Assembly: GCF_011045125.1 (NCBI RefSeq)
Contig: NZ_JAAKZF010000002.1
Span: 1-64,000 of the forward strand
Source: Allomesorhizobium camelthorni
Lineage (GTDB): Bacteria; Pseudomonadota; Alphaproteobacteria; Rhizobiales; Rhizobiaceae
Length of the DNA: 64,000 nt
Reading direction: 5' to 3'
Shown: positions 55,673-64,000 of the stretch, in pieces
How positions within the stretch are numbered: position 1 is the first letter of the stretch
How the letters are laid out: every line of letters starts with the position of its first letter
Made by a program: the position numbers and the translations under genes
Notes under the pieces: model-generated
Databases searched by the model: none
What the model saw: only the letters and a program-made list of their open reading frames with translations
What the model was told of the DNA's origin: nothing

Positions 55673-56686
55673 ATGTTCAGATTTCTGCTTGTGCGTATCG
55701 CGTCGGCGATTCCGGTCCTCTTCGTCCTGAGCGTCGTGACATTCGCGATCATCCAGGCGCCGCCGGGCGACTACAGCGACTACATCCGCTCGCAACTGAT
55801 CAACCAGGGCGGCGCGTCCTTCGAGGAGGCTGACGCCCAGGCGCAGGCCTACAAGATCGCCCACGGGCTCGATAAGCCCTTGCCTGTCCAGTACGTCAAC
55901 TGGATCACCGGCATCGTCACCCGCGGCGATTTTGGCCACAGCCTCTTCTACAATAAGCCTGTCGCCGATGTGGTCGGCGAACGTTTGCCCCGTACGCTGG
56001 CGCTGGCGCTCGTCTGCCATATCCTGGCATCGGTGATCGGCATCACCTTCGGCGTTCTGGCGGCAACCCGGCAATATTCCTGGGTGGACAGCCTGCTGTC
56101 GGGGATCTCGTTTCTCGGAATGACGGTGCCGCGCTTCCTGATGGCGCTGATCATCGTCTATGTCCTGGTGTTTCACTTCAACGTCACGGAAATCAACAGC
56201 TTCCATTCCGCCCGCTACGGCGGGGCGCCCTGGTCGTGGGGCAAGTTCGTCGACCTGGTCAAGCATGTCTGGCCGGTGATCGCGATAGCCACTTTGGGCG
56301 GGCTCGCCTACAACATGCGCGTCATGCGGGGCAATCTGCTCGATACGCTGAACGCCCAATATGTCGAAACGGCCCGGGCCAAGGGCTTGAGCGAGCGCAC
56401 GGTGGTCATGCGCCACGCCGTGCCGAACGCGCTACATCCGCTCGTCATGTATCAGGGTGTCGTGATGCCCTACATGCTGACCGGCGAGATCGAGACCGCG
56501 ATCATCTTCGCCCTGCCGACGGTTGGCCCGGCCATCGTCGGCTCGATGTGGGTCGGTGACGTCTATGTCACGGCGACGTTCATGCTGGTTCTGTCGGTGA
56601 CCCTGATCGTCGGCAACATCATTGCCGACATGCTGCTCGCCGCGCTTGATCCGCGGGTTCGCCTTGGGGGAGGGGCCGACGCATGA
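55673..56686 (+). CDS. agpB: peptide-family ABC transporter permease (AgpB-like, DppB type)
   Basis: A 337-residue permease with six hydrophobic segments. The N-terminal RIASAIPVLFVLSVVTFAIIQAPPGDY is typical, and the EAA loop is YVETARAKGLSERTVVMRHAVPNALHPL. ATG 55673 is chosen at the first transmembrane segment; the frame is open to 55601. The stop overlaps agpC by ATGA. Confidence 0.9.
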   Translation: MFRFLLVRIASAIPVLFVLSVVTFAIIQAPPGDYSDYIRSQLINQGGASFEEADAQAQAYKIAHGLDKPLPVQYVNWITGIVTRGDFGHSLFYNKPVADVVGERLPRTLALALVCHILASVIGITFGVLAATRQYSWVDSLLSGISFLGMTVPRFLMALIIVYVLVFHFNVTEINSFHSARYGGAPWSWGKFVDLVKHVWPVIAIATLGGLAYNMRVMRGNLLDTLNAQYVETARAKGLSERTVVMRHAVPNALHPLVMYQGVVMPYMLTGEIETAIIFALPTVGPAIVGSMWVGDVYVTATFMLVLSVTLIVGNIIADMLLAALDPRVRLGGGADA

Positions 56687-57810
56687 AAGCCGACGTCCAA
56701 CCCACAATCTCTGCCGCCGTGCCGCTGGCCAAAGGCCATGGCAACGAAACCTATACCGCGCTTGTCTGGCGCCGCCTCAAGCGATCCTGGACCGGCATGA
56801 TAGGCCTGATCCTCGTCTGCCTCCTGATGGTCATGACGATATTCGCGGAGTTCTTCGCACCCGTCGATCCGAAGCTGACCGGCGTCGGCTTCGCGCCGCC
56901 ACAGACCATCAGCATGACGGATCGGGACGGGAATTTCGTCTTTCCGCCGCGGACCTACCAGATTCGTGAGACCGAGGAATTCGACCCCGTCACGTTCCAA
57001 CCGATCGTAGGCCCGGACTATGAAAATCCGCAGACGTTGGGCTTTTTCGTCAAGGGATTCGAGTACAGGCTTTTCGGCCTGATCCCGGCGCAGCGGCATT
57101 TCTTCGGCGCCACCGACGGAAGCCCGGTCAATTTCCTCGGCACCGACAAGTTCGGCCGCGATGTGCTGTCGCGCATCATCTATGGTTCGCGCATCTCGCT
57201 GATGATCGCGCTCACCGTGGTGTTCATCATCACGGTCGTCGGCACGACGGTCGGCATGGTGTCGGGATATTTCGGCGGAAGGCTCGATGCGTGGGTGCAG
57301 CGCTTCGTCGAGCTGGTGCTCGCCTTTCCGCAACTGCCGCTTTATCTGGCGCTCACCTCGCTGATCCCGGTGACGGCGCCGACCAACGTCTTTCTCGCCT
57401 TCGTCATTTTCGTCATGTCGGCGCTCGGCTGGGCGCAGATGTCGCGTGAGGTTCGCGGCAAGACGCTGGCGCTTGCGCGGATCGACTATGTGCGGGCGGC
57501 GATGGCGATCGGCGCAACCGACCGCCGGATCATCTTCCAGCACATTTTCCCGAACGTCATGAGCCACGTCATCGTCGCCGTGACGCTGGCAATCCCGAAT
57601 GTCGTGCTGCTGGAATCCTTCCTCGGCTTCCTCGGTTTCGCGGTAAAGCCGCCGCTGATCTCCTGGGGACTGATGCTGCAGGACACCGCGACCTATTCCG
57701 TCATTGGATCCTATCCCTGGATCCTCGCCCCCGTGGGCTTCGTGCTGGTCACCGTCTTCGCGTTCAATGCGCTGGGCGACGGCCTTCGCGATGCCGTCGA
57801 TCCTTATTGA
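56683..57810 (+). CDS. agpC: peptide-family ABC transporter permease (AgpC-like, DppC type)
   Basis: A 375-residue permease. The N-terminal part is cytoplasmic, followed by one segment (MIGLILVCLLMVMTIFAEFFAPVDP), a long periplasmic loop, and five segments with the EAA loop in YVRAAMAIGATDRRIIFQHIFPNVMSHV. Its long periplasmic insertion (residues about 75-150) is larger than in DppC. It ends 13 bases before agpD. Confidence 0.9.
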   Translation: MKADVQPTISAAVPLAKGHGNETYTALVWRRLKRSWTGMIGLILVCLLMVMTIFAEFFAPVDPKLTGVGFAPPQTISMTDRDGNFVFPPRTYQIRETEEFDPVTFQPIVGPDYENPQTLGFFVKGFEYRLFGLIPAQRHFFGATDGSPVNFLGTDKFGRDVLSRIIYGSRISLMIALTVVFIITVVGTTVGMVSGYFGGRLDAWVQRFVELVLAFPQLPLYLALTSLIPVTAPTNVFLAFVIFVMSALGWAQMSREVRGKTLALARIDYVRAAMAIGATDRRIIFQHIFPNVMSHVIVAVTLAIPNVVLLESFLGFLGFAVKPPLISWGLMLQDTATYSVIGSYPWILAPVGFVLVTVFAFNALGDGLRDAVDPY

Positions 57811-57823
57811 GAAGGCCAGGACC

Positions 57824-59494
57824 ATGGCTCTGACGGAAAAGACCTCGATGGCGCCCGACGAACGCTGCGATCATGCGGCGAGGACAGGCTCCCCGATCAT
57901 CGACGCCCGCAATGTCGCGGTGACCTTCAAGGTGGAAGGCGGAACGGTCGACGCGGTCAAGGACGTCTCCTTCCAGCTCTATCGCGGCGAGACCATCGCG
58001 GTGGTCGGAGAATCCGGCTCTGGCAAGTCGGTGACGGCGCGCACGGTCATGGGCCTGCTCACCAAGCGAGCCACGGTGGCCGGGCACTCGCGGATCGAAT
58101 ATGACGGCAAAAACGTGCTGAAATTCTCCGACCGGCAACGCCGGGCGCTGCGCGGCGACCGCATTTCGATGATCTTCCAGGAGCCGATGAGCTCGCTCAA
58201 TCCGGTCTACACGGTCGGCGCGCAGATCATCGAGGCCATCCGCGTGCATCAGAAGATGAGCCGCAAGCAAGCTGCCGAGCGTACGCTGGACCTGTTGCGG
58301 CAGGTACAAATTCCGGACCCGGAAAGCCGCTTCAACCAATATCCGCACCAGCTTTCCGGCGGTCAGCGCCAGCGTGTCATGATCGCCATGGCGCTTGCCA
58401 ACAATCCGGACGTGCTCATCGCCGACGAGCCGACGACGGCGCTCGACGTCACCGTGCAGGCGCAGATCCTGAACCTCATCCGTGACCTGCAGCAGAAGCT
58501 CGGCATGGCGGTGATCCTGATCACCCACGATTTGACCGTCGTTCGTCAGTTTTCGGACTACGTTTATGTCATGAGCCAGGGCGAGGTGAAGGAGCACAAC
58601 ACTACCGAAGCGCTCTTCAAAAGCCCGCAGCATCCCTATACGCGCCATCTTCTGGCGTCTGAACCCAAGGGCATGGCCAATCCGCCGCCGGTGGACTCCG
58701 CCGTCATTCTCGAGGGTAGCAACGTGCGGGTGTCGTTCATGCTGAAGCATGGCGGATTTTTCAAGCCGCGGCTCAAGGAACTGGTTGCCGTCGACAGCCT
58801 CAACCTGAAGCTTCACCGGCACGAAACGCTAGGGCTGGTCGGCGAATCCGGGTCCGGCAAGACGACGTTCGGGCAGGCGCTGGTGAAGCTCCTGACGGCA
58901 GACGGCGGCGAAATCTTCTTCGACGGCGAACCCATCCACGCCAGGACCCGTGACCAGATGCGGCCGCTCAGATCGCGCATGCAGGTCGTTTTCCAGGACC
59001 CGTTTTCCTCGCTCAATCCGCGCATGTCGGTCGGCCAGATCATCGAGGAGGGGTTGATCGTCAACAAGCTTGGCGACAACAAAAGCGATCGGTTGCAGCG
59101 TGTAGAGCAGGCCCTTATCAGCGCCGGGCTTCCGCACAACATCCTCTCGCGCTTCCCGCACGAGTTTTCCGGCGGCCAGCGCCAGCGCATTGCCATCGCA
59201 CGTGCAATCGCGCTGGAGCCGGAATTCATCCTGCTCGACGAGCCGACCTCGGCGCTCGATCTCTCCGTTCAGGCCCAGATCATCGATCTCCTGCGCAAGC
59301 TGCAGGACGAACGCGGCCTGAGCTACCTCTTCATTTCCCATGACCTGAAAGTCGTGCGCGCGCTTTGTCACCGGGTGGTGGTGATGCAGCACGGCAAAAT
59401 CGTCGAGGAGGGGCCGGTCGACGAGGTTCTTTCCCATCCAAAGACCGCCTACACCGAACGGCTCGTCAAGGCCGCGTTCGAAGTAGCCGCATAA
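57824..59494 (+). CDS. agpD: double ABC ATP-binding protein (AgpD-like, DppD-DppF fusion)
   Basis: A 556-residue protein with two complete ATPase domains: Walker A GESGSGKS around residue 66 and GESGSGKT around 350, signatures [15 protein letters not shown] and [15 protein letters not shown], and Walker [13 protein letters not shown] and [12 protein letters not shown]. Peptide-type transporters usually encode DppD and DppF separately; fused forms occur in rhizobia. It energises the AgpBC permeases. agaL2 follows 23 bases later. Confidence 0.92.
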   Translation: MALTEKTSMAPDERCDHAARTGSPIIDARNVAVTFKVEGGTVDAVKDVSFQLYRGETIAVVGESGSGKSVTARTVMGLLTKRATVAGHSRIEYDGKNVLKFSDRQRRALRGDRISMIFQEPMSSLNPVYTVGAQIIEAIRVHQKMSRKQAAERTLDLLRQVQIPDPESRFNQYPHQLSGGQRQRVMIAMALANNPDVLIADEPTTALDVTVQAQILNLIRDLQQKLGMAVILITHDLTVVRQFSDYVYVMSQGEVKEHNTTEALFKSPQHPYTRHLLASEPKGMANPPPVDSAVILEGSNVRVSFMLKHGGFFKPRLKELVAVDSLNLKLHRHETLGLVGESGSGKTTFGQALVKLLTADGGEIFFDGEPIHARTRDQMRPLRSRMQVVFQDPFSSLNPRMSVGQIIEEGLIVNKLGDNKSDRLQRVEQALISAGLPHNILSRFPHEFSGGQRQRIAIARAIALEPEFILLDEPTSALDLSVQAQIIDLLRKLQDERGLSYLFISHDLKVVRALCHRVVVMQHGKIVEEGPVDEVLSHPKTAYTERLVKAAFEVAA

Positions 59495-59517
59495 ATCGCA
59501 GACAAGAGGCGCAATTC

Positions 59518-60891
59518 ATGGCGAGACAACCCAAGATCACCTTCATCGGGGCCGGCTCCACCGTCTTCATGAAGAACATCATCGGCGACGTGCTGCAGCG
59601 GCCGTCTCTTTCCGGCGCGACGATCGCGCTGATGGACCTCAACCCGCAGCGTCTCGAAGAGAGCGAGATCGTCGCCGGAAAGCTGGTGAAGACGCTTGGT
59701 GCGAAGGCGACGATCGAGACGCATTCGAGCCAGCGCAAGGCCCTCGAAGGCGCCGACTTTGTAGTCGTCGCCTTCCAGATCGGCGGGTACGAGCCTTGCA
59801 CGGTCACCGATTTTGAGGTGCCGAAGAAATACGGCCTGCGTCAGACGATCGCCGACACGCTCGGCGTCGGCGGCGTCATGCGGGGCTTGCGCACCGTGCC
59901 GCATCTCTGGAAAATCTGCGAAGACATGATGGCTATCTGCCCCGACGCCATCCTTCTGCAGTACGTCAACCCGATGGCGATCAACACTTGGGCGATCGCG
60001 GAAAAATACCCGCTCATCAAGCAGGTCGGTCTCTGCCATTCGGTGCAGGGAACGGCTTTCGAACTCGCCCGCGATCTCGAAATTCCACTCGAGGAAATCC
60101 GCTACCGCGCCGCCGGCATCAATCACATGGCCTTCTACCTGAAATTCGAGCACCGGAAGGCCGATGGCAGCTATCGCGATCTTTATCCGGATCTGGTGCG
60201 CGGCTACCGCGAGGGACGTTTCCCTAAGCCGAGCCATTGGAACCCGCGCTGCCCTAACAAGGTGCGCTACGAGATGCTGACGCGGCTTGGCTATTTCGTC
60301 ACCGAAAGCTCGGAGCATTTCGCCGAATATACGCCCTATTTCATCAAGGACGGCAGGCCCGACCTGATCGAGAAATTCGGCATCCCGCTCGATGAATACC
60401 CCAAGCGCTGCATCGAGCAGATCGAGCGCTGGAAGGGGCAGGCGGCCGCGTACCGGAGCGCCGAAACCATCGAGGTCGAGGAGAGCCATGAATACGCGTC
60501 CTCGATCATGAATTCGGTCTGGACCGGCGAACCCTCGGTCATCTACGGCAACGTCCGCAACAATGGCTGCATCACCTCGCTGCCGGAAAATTGCGCGGCC
60601 GAAGTGCCGTGCCTGGTCGATGCGTCCGGCGTCCAGCCGACCTTCATCGGCGCCCTGCCGCCGCAACTGACGGCGCTGATCCGCACCAACATCAATGTGC
60701 AGGAACTGACGGTGCAGGCTCTGATGACGGAAAACCGCGAGCATCTCTATCACGCGGCGATGATGGATCCGCATACCGCCGCCGAACTCGACCTCGACCA
60801 GATCTGGTCGCTCGTCGACGACCTGCTCGCCGCGCACCGCGACTGGATTCCGGAATGGGCACGCGTCTCGAAAAAAGTGCGGGCAGCGTGA
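59518..60891 (+). CDS. agaL2: GH4 alpha-galactosidase (AgaL2-like)
   Basis: A 457-residue second family 4 glycosidase. The Rossmann motif FIGAGSTVFMKN is at residues 9-20, the metal ligands Cys173-His174 in GLCHSVQ and His203 in GINHMAF, and YVNPMAINTWA at 149-159. It is clearly distinct from AgaL1 in sequence, so the pair may have complementary substrate ranges. It is last in the operon, followed by a perfect terminator hairpin. In S. meliloti agaL2 lies in the same place. Confidence 0.9.
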   Translation: MARQPKITFIGAGSTVFMKNIIGDVLQRPSLSGATIALMDLNPQRLEESEIVAGKLVKTLGAKATIETHSSQRKALEGADFVVVAFQIGGYEPCTVTDFEVPKKYGLRQTIADTLGVGGVMRGLRTVPHLWKICEDMMAICPDAILLQYVNPMAINTWAIAEKYPLIKQVGLCHSVQGTAFELARDLEIPLEEIRYRAAGINHMAFYLKFEHRKADGSYRDLYPDLVRGYREGRFPKPSHWNPRCPNKVRYEMLTRLGYFVTESSEHFAEYTPYFIKDGRPDLIEKFGIPLDEYPKRCIEQIERWKGQAAAYRSAETIEVEESHEYASSIMNSVWTGEPSVIYGNVRNNGCITSLPENCAAEVPCLVDASGVQPTFIGALPPQLTALIRTNINVQELTVQALMTENREHLYHAAMMDPHTAAELDLDQIWSLVDDLLAAHRDWIPEWARVSKKVRAA

Positions 60892-60936
60892 TCCGCATGG
60901 CTACTCGTCCCCGTCGACCGTCGGCGGATGTCAGGA

Positions 60937-60964
60937 CTCAGCCGGCGAACGCCGGCTGAGTTTT
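60937..60964. terminator. bidirectional terminator between agaL2 and the MFS gene
   Basis: CTCAGCCGGC (60937-60946), loop GAAC, GCCGGCTGAG (60951-60960) is a perfect 10-bp stem followed by TTTT on the plus strand. The last codons and stop of the convergent MFS gene lie inside the stem. Confidence 0.8.
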
Positions 60965-62152
60965 GGGGAATGGTCTGAAGGTCAAGGCGATCAGGAAAGC
61001 GCCGATACCGATGCCCCAGGCGCCGATATAGAGCCACGCATAGCTGTCGAACGTGTCGTAGATCAGCCCTCCGGTCAATGGGCCGGTCGCCATGCCCAGG
61101 CTGCCGGCCATGGCCGTGCCGCCGATGACGGTTCCCATCATCCGCAGCGGAAAATTTTCGCGCGCGATGACCGCATACAATGGCATGACGCCGGCGTAGA
61201 TAAAACCGACCAGCGCCGCCACGGCGTAGAACGGGCCAAGCTGGCTCACGAAGACATAGCCCAGCACGGCGAAGGCCTGCAGGAACAGCCCCCAGACCAG
61301 AGTGCGCTTGGCGCCGAACCGGTCGCCGAACAGGCCGAAGGCTACGCGGCCGCCCAAACCCGCCAACCCTTCCACGCTGTAGATCGAAACCGCCGCAACC
61401 ATCGGGATGCCGCAGGTGATGGCGTAGCTCACCGTATGGAAAATCGGGCCCGAATGCGTGGCGCAGCAGAAGAAATTGGTCAGAAGCAGTATGATGAACT
61501 GGGGCGATTTGATCGCCTGCCCGACGGACATTTCCGACTGCGGCTCACGAGCCGCAGAAGCTACGGCATTGCGGGCTTCCAGGGCCGGTGGGCGTCGCAC
61601 AAGCAAGGCTGTGGGGATCATCACCGCCGCCGTGATGCCGGCGATGATCAGAAGCGACGTTCTCCAATCGTAGACGGTCACCAGCCACGCAGCGAGCGGA
61701 GACATGGTCATCGGCGCCATTCCCATGCCGGCCGATACGAGTGACACGGCGAGGCTGCGGCGCGTGTCGAACCAGCCGGTCACGCAGGCCATCATCGGCG
61801 CGAAGATCGCGGCGGCTGAACCGCCGACCACCAGGCCGAAGACGAGCTGAAATCCGATGAGCGATGTCGCCTGGCTTGCCATAGCGAGCGCCGCCGCCAG
61901 GACGACCGACCCGGTCAACACGACGGCGCGAGGACCCCAGCGATCGGACAGGCTGCCCCAGGCCATGCTCCCCAACGCCATCGCGAGGAAGCCGATGGTC
62001 ATCGCGCTGGACACCCCGGTAACGGACCAGCCGGTGTCCCGCGAGATCGGCAGGAGAAAAACAGGCAGTGAAAACATCGCGCCTATCGCCGCGCAGCCCA
62101 GAAGCCCGCCTGCGGGGACAATCACCCAACGGTAGGGAATACTCATATCCAT
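60938..62152 (-). CDS. MFS transporter
   Basis: A major facilitator protein of about 404 residues with 12 hydrophobic segments, resembling oxalate/formate or monocarboxylate carriers. The motif A equivalent after helix 2 is GSLSDRWGPRAVV, and the repeat in the second half is GLFGDRFGAKRTLVWG. GAGGAG lies just before ATG 62152; an ATG six bases further in (62146) has better spacing and may be the true start. The substrate is unknown. It is convergent with the agp operon and shares its terminator. Confidence 0.87.
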   Translation of the reverse strand: MDMSIPYRWVIVPAGGLLGCAAIGAMFSLPVFLLPISRDTGWSVTGVSSAMTIGFLAMALGSMAWGSLSDRWGPRAVVLTGSVVLAAALAMASQATSLIGFQLVFGLVVGGSAAAIFAPMMACVTGWFDTRRSLAVSLVSAGMGMAPMTMSPLAAWLVTVYDWRTSLLIIAGITAAVMIPTALLVRRPPALEARNAVASAAREPQSEMSVGQAIKSPQFIILLLTNFFCCATHSGPIFHTVSYAITCGIPMVAAVSIYSVEGLAGLGGRVAFGLFGDRFGAKRTLVWGLFLQAFAVLGYVFVSQLGPFYAVAALVGFIYAGVMPLYAVIARENFPLRMMGTVIGGTAMAGSLGMATGPLTGGLIYDTFDSYAWLYIGAWGIGIGAFLIALTFRPFPKTQPAFAG

Positions 62153-62381
62153 TTGCTCCTCACGGCTCAGAGACGAGGGTTCGGCGCGTAATTCCGCGCC
62201 GTCCACGCTCTAGAGACGTTCGGGACGCGTCGAATTCTACAACGATGTTCGAATTTTTTGACGGCGTCTGCGTCCGAGAGATCGCGTGAACCCGGCGCGC
62301 GCTCTCAAACGCACACTGCGACCGCAGGGGTAGGAATTCGCGACTTCGCTCAGGCCGGTATCCGTTGTCGCCGCCTGCTCG

Positions 62382-62879
62382 TCATCCGTTGCGGTAGAGA
62401 AAATAGCGACCCTCGCGCGCGCCAGCCGGAAGCGGCATCGGTCGCATCCCTTCCAGTTCGAGCGGCATATCGGAGAGCACGATGGCTTGAGGGGCGAGCA
62501 CTGCCGGCAGGCGCCGGCTGAGCACGGCGCGCATAGCTATGTTGCGCTCCTCATCATAGGTGCCCATGTCGGCATGGGCCAATATGACCTGTCGGGGGAA
62601 GCGGTGTGCCGAAGCCGCCAGCGTGTCGTCGATGTCACCGAGGATCAGCCGGTCGTCGGGCGGGGTGCAGTCGTCGAAGCAGTCGATCTCGCGGTCGAGC
62701 ACGTAGATGTCGCGGTCCGGCAGGTGGGTACGCAGATGGTCGTAGGTACGGCCGTGGCCGAGCCCCATCTCGAACACGATGCCTGGAAGGCAGGAGATCT
62801 CGCCGAACGCCCAGCCAAGGCAGGCATACTGCGCCTCAAGCCTGAACAGCAATTTATCGAGCCGCGTCAACTGGTTCAT
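62382..62879 (-). CDS. class I SAM-dependent methyltransferase-like protein
   Basis: A 165-residue protein with a compact Rossmann methyltransferase motif I (VFEMGLGHGRTYDHL, residues about 35-49) and an acidic residue at the next strand end (VLDREIDCFDD). The remainder is shorter than in typical methyltransferases, and the substrate is unknown. The region between it and the MFS gene (62153-62381) contains no gene I can support. Confidence 0.78.
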   Translation of the reverse strand: MNQLTRLDKLLFRLEAQYACLGWAFGEISCLPGIVFEMGLGHGRTYDHLRTHLPDRDIYVLDREIDCFDDCTPPDDRLILGDIDDTLAASAHRFPRQVILAHADMGTYDEERNIAMRAVLSRRLPAVLAPQAIVLSDMPLELEGMRPMPLPAGAREGRYFLYRNG

Positions 62880-62983
62880 GGTGTTTCCGGATTGGAGTTG
62901 GTCTGACCGGAACCATGATCACGAGATTCAGTTCCGCTCAAGCGCAAAAGCTGCAGGAGCTATCGATGCCGTTGCAGGTTGGG

Positions 62984-63955
62984 CTATCTGGCCAGGAGAA
63001 TTGCGAGGCTAATTGCGCCGAACAGCGTGATAAGGATGAGGTCGGCGGCCCAGTACAGTTTCAGCGCCTTGCGTATGTCCAATGCGTTTGCTTCCCGCCG
63101 GCCGCCTTCGCCCATCGTCGCATCTTCGACAGTGACGCCGCCATAGACCCGCGGGCCTGCCAGAGCGAGGCCGAGCGCGCCGGCCATCGCCGCTTCCGGC
63201 CAGCCGGCGTTTGGCGAGCGGTGCTTTTTCGCATCGCGCCACACGGTCCGCCATGCCGATGCCCCATTGGCGCCCGGTATGAAAAACGCGGCGACAATGA
63301 CCAGCAGCGCGGTGAGGCGCGAGGCCGGCAGATTGATGAGGTCGTCGAAGCGCGCCGCCGCCCAGCCGAACGCTTCGTGGCGGGGCGTGCGGTGGCCAAT
63401 CATCGAATCGGCAGTGTTGGCGGCCTTGTAGCCGACGCCGCCCGCCAGCCCGCCGAGAGCCAGCCAGAACGCCGGCGCAACGATGCCGTCGGAAAAATTC
63501 TCGGCCAGGCTTTCGATGGCGGCGCGGCTGACGCCTGCTTGGTCGAGGCGCTCTGGATCGCGGCCGACGATGCGCGACACGGCGGTTCGTCCGGCAGCCA
63601 GTCCGCCCTGGTCGAGCGCATCGGCAACGGCGCTGACGTGGCTGGCGAGACTTCTTTGCGCAAGCAGGCTGCTGGCCAGGATGGCGGTCATAAGGATGCC
63701 GAACAGGCCTGCTCCAAGGGCTGTTTGAATGCCGTAAGCCAGTCCAGCCGGGACACCGACCAGCACCACCAGCGCTATGCAGCCCGAAAAGCGGCGGAAA
63801 CTGTCGGAGGCAGCGGCGCGGTTCAGCTTGCGATCGAGGAAAGAGATAAGGTTGCCGATCCAGATCACCGGATGGCCGATTGCGCGCACGAGACGGTCGG
63901 GGTAACCGATGGCGAGTTCGACGAGAAACGACAGGAAGGCGGTAAGAACGAACAT
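62984..63955 (-). CDS. cobD: adenosylcobinamide-phosphate synthase (CobD/CbiB)
   Basis: A 323-residue integral membrane enzyme that attaches aminopropanol phosphate to adenosylcobyric acid in cobalamin synthesis. Family signatures are LAIGYPDRLVRAIGHPVIWIGNLI (residues about 14-37), SRIVGRDPERLDQAGVSRAAIESLAENFSDGIVAPAFW and the ANTADSMIGHRTPRHEAFGWAAARFDD segment. The start at 63955 lies back to back with a plus-strand ATG at 63954. No cobalamin riboswitch is visible in the 45 bases of upstream sequence within the window. Confidence 0.95.
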   Translation of the reverse strand: MFVLTAFLSFLVELAIGYPDRLVRAIGHPVIWIGNLISFLDRKLNRAAASDSFRRFSGCIALVVLVGVPAGLAYGIQTALGAGLFGILMTAILASSLLAQRSLASHVSAVADALDQGGLAAGRTAVSRIVGRDPERLDQAGVSRAAIESLAENFSDGIVAPAFWLALGGLAGGVGYKAANTADSMIGHRTPRHEAFGWAAARFDDLINLPASRLTALLVIVAAFFIPGANGASAWRTVWRDAKKHRSPNAGWPEAAMAGALGLALAGPRVYGGVTVEDATMGEGGRREANALDIRKALKLYWAADLILITLFGAISLAILLAR

Positions 63956-64000
63956 GGCGCTTCTGGAAAGGGAGAAAGGGACGGCAGTTACCGATCACGG
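63954..64000 (+). CDS. cobC: possible start of cobC (threonine-phosphate decarboxylase), truncated by the window
   Basis: A plus-strand ATG at 63954 opens MALLERERKG-like sequence: MALLEREKGTAVTDHG to the window edge. cobC commonly lies next to cobD in rhizobia, and CobC proteins tend to start with a segment ending in HGG near residue 10-20. Only 15 codons are visible, so the call is weak. The two ATGs share the CATG palindrome. Confidence 0.3.
   Translation, partial: MALLEREKGTAVTDH

Noticed and set aside
59449-60837. 462-codon minus-strand frame opposite agaL2
   Set aside because: Shadow; agaL2 carries all GH4 signatures.
63956-64000. Cobalamin riboswitch upstream of cobD
   Set aside because: Only 45 bases are available, and they show no B12-box; the sequence instead looks coding on the plus strand.

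Overview
The window is high-GC DNA with dense genes, frequent ATGA stop/start overlaps and pervasive antisense open frames caused by codon bias. Rhizobial signatures suggest a member of the Hyphomicrobiales (Rhizobiales), most likely Phyllobacteriaceae close to Mesorhizobium. These are a BA14K-family protein, an agp-type alpha-galactoside operon, short palindromic intergenic repeats of rhizobial type, and a CobD-type cobalamin gene. The assignment is by inspection only.

Layout. 1-21.6 kb is mostly housekeeping: a HerA-like ATPase, an XRE-cupin regulator, OsmC, and the branched-chain amino acid genes ilvB, ilvN and ilvC. ilvB sits behind a leader-peptide attenuator, and a VapBC toxin-antitoxin pair lies between ilvB and ilvN. 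Next come a LysE exporter, a cobalt-type nitrile hydratase operon, a cold-shock gene, a glycosyltransferase, a RecD-like helicase, pdxJ, a TetR regulator, a PilZ protein, a nuclease-family protein, a Nudix protein, a PhzF protein and tRNA-Lys(CTT). Two large inverted repeats flank ilvC.

22.4-43.4 kb is a catabolic supercluster. It holds galB-galC-DUF1932-galD (4-oxalomesaconate to pyruvate and oxaloacetate), two TRAP transporters with Tat-type binding proteins, a DapA-like aldolase and a GntR regulator. It continues with a VOC-type extradiol dioxygenase, a LigM/DesA-like tetrahydrofolate-dependent O-demethylase, a MetF-like reductase, a second GntR regulator, a divergent five-gene HAAT-family ABC transporter and an SDR. 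Three copies of a CTGTATAC operator-like site sit upstream of the dioxygenase, of this gntR and of the ABC transporter. My reading is that a methoxylated aromatic acid (syringate or 3-O-methylgallate type) is imported, demethylated to gallate, ring-cleaved to 4-oxalomesaconate and fed to the TCA cycle. No LigAB/GalA/DesB-type dioxygenase is present, so the VOC enzyme is the only candidate for ring cleavage.

43.5-50.7 kb is a sugar ABC transporter (CUT1 type) with a two-domain Gfo/Idh/MocA-aldo/keto reductase fusion and a divergent AraC regulator. 50.7-60.9 kb matches the rhizobial alpha-galactoside system: an AraC regulator (AgpT-like), two GH4 glycosidases and a peptide-family ABC transporter (AgpABCD). 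60.9-64 kb holds an MFS carrier, a small methyltransferase, cobD, and the first bases of a possible divergent cobC.

Several transport operons carry a strong hairpin just after the binding-protein gene, which suggests differential mRNA stability as a recurring design.
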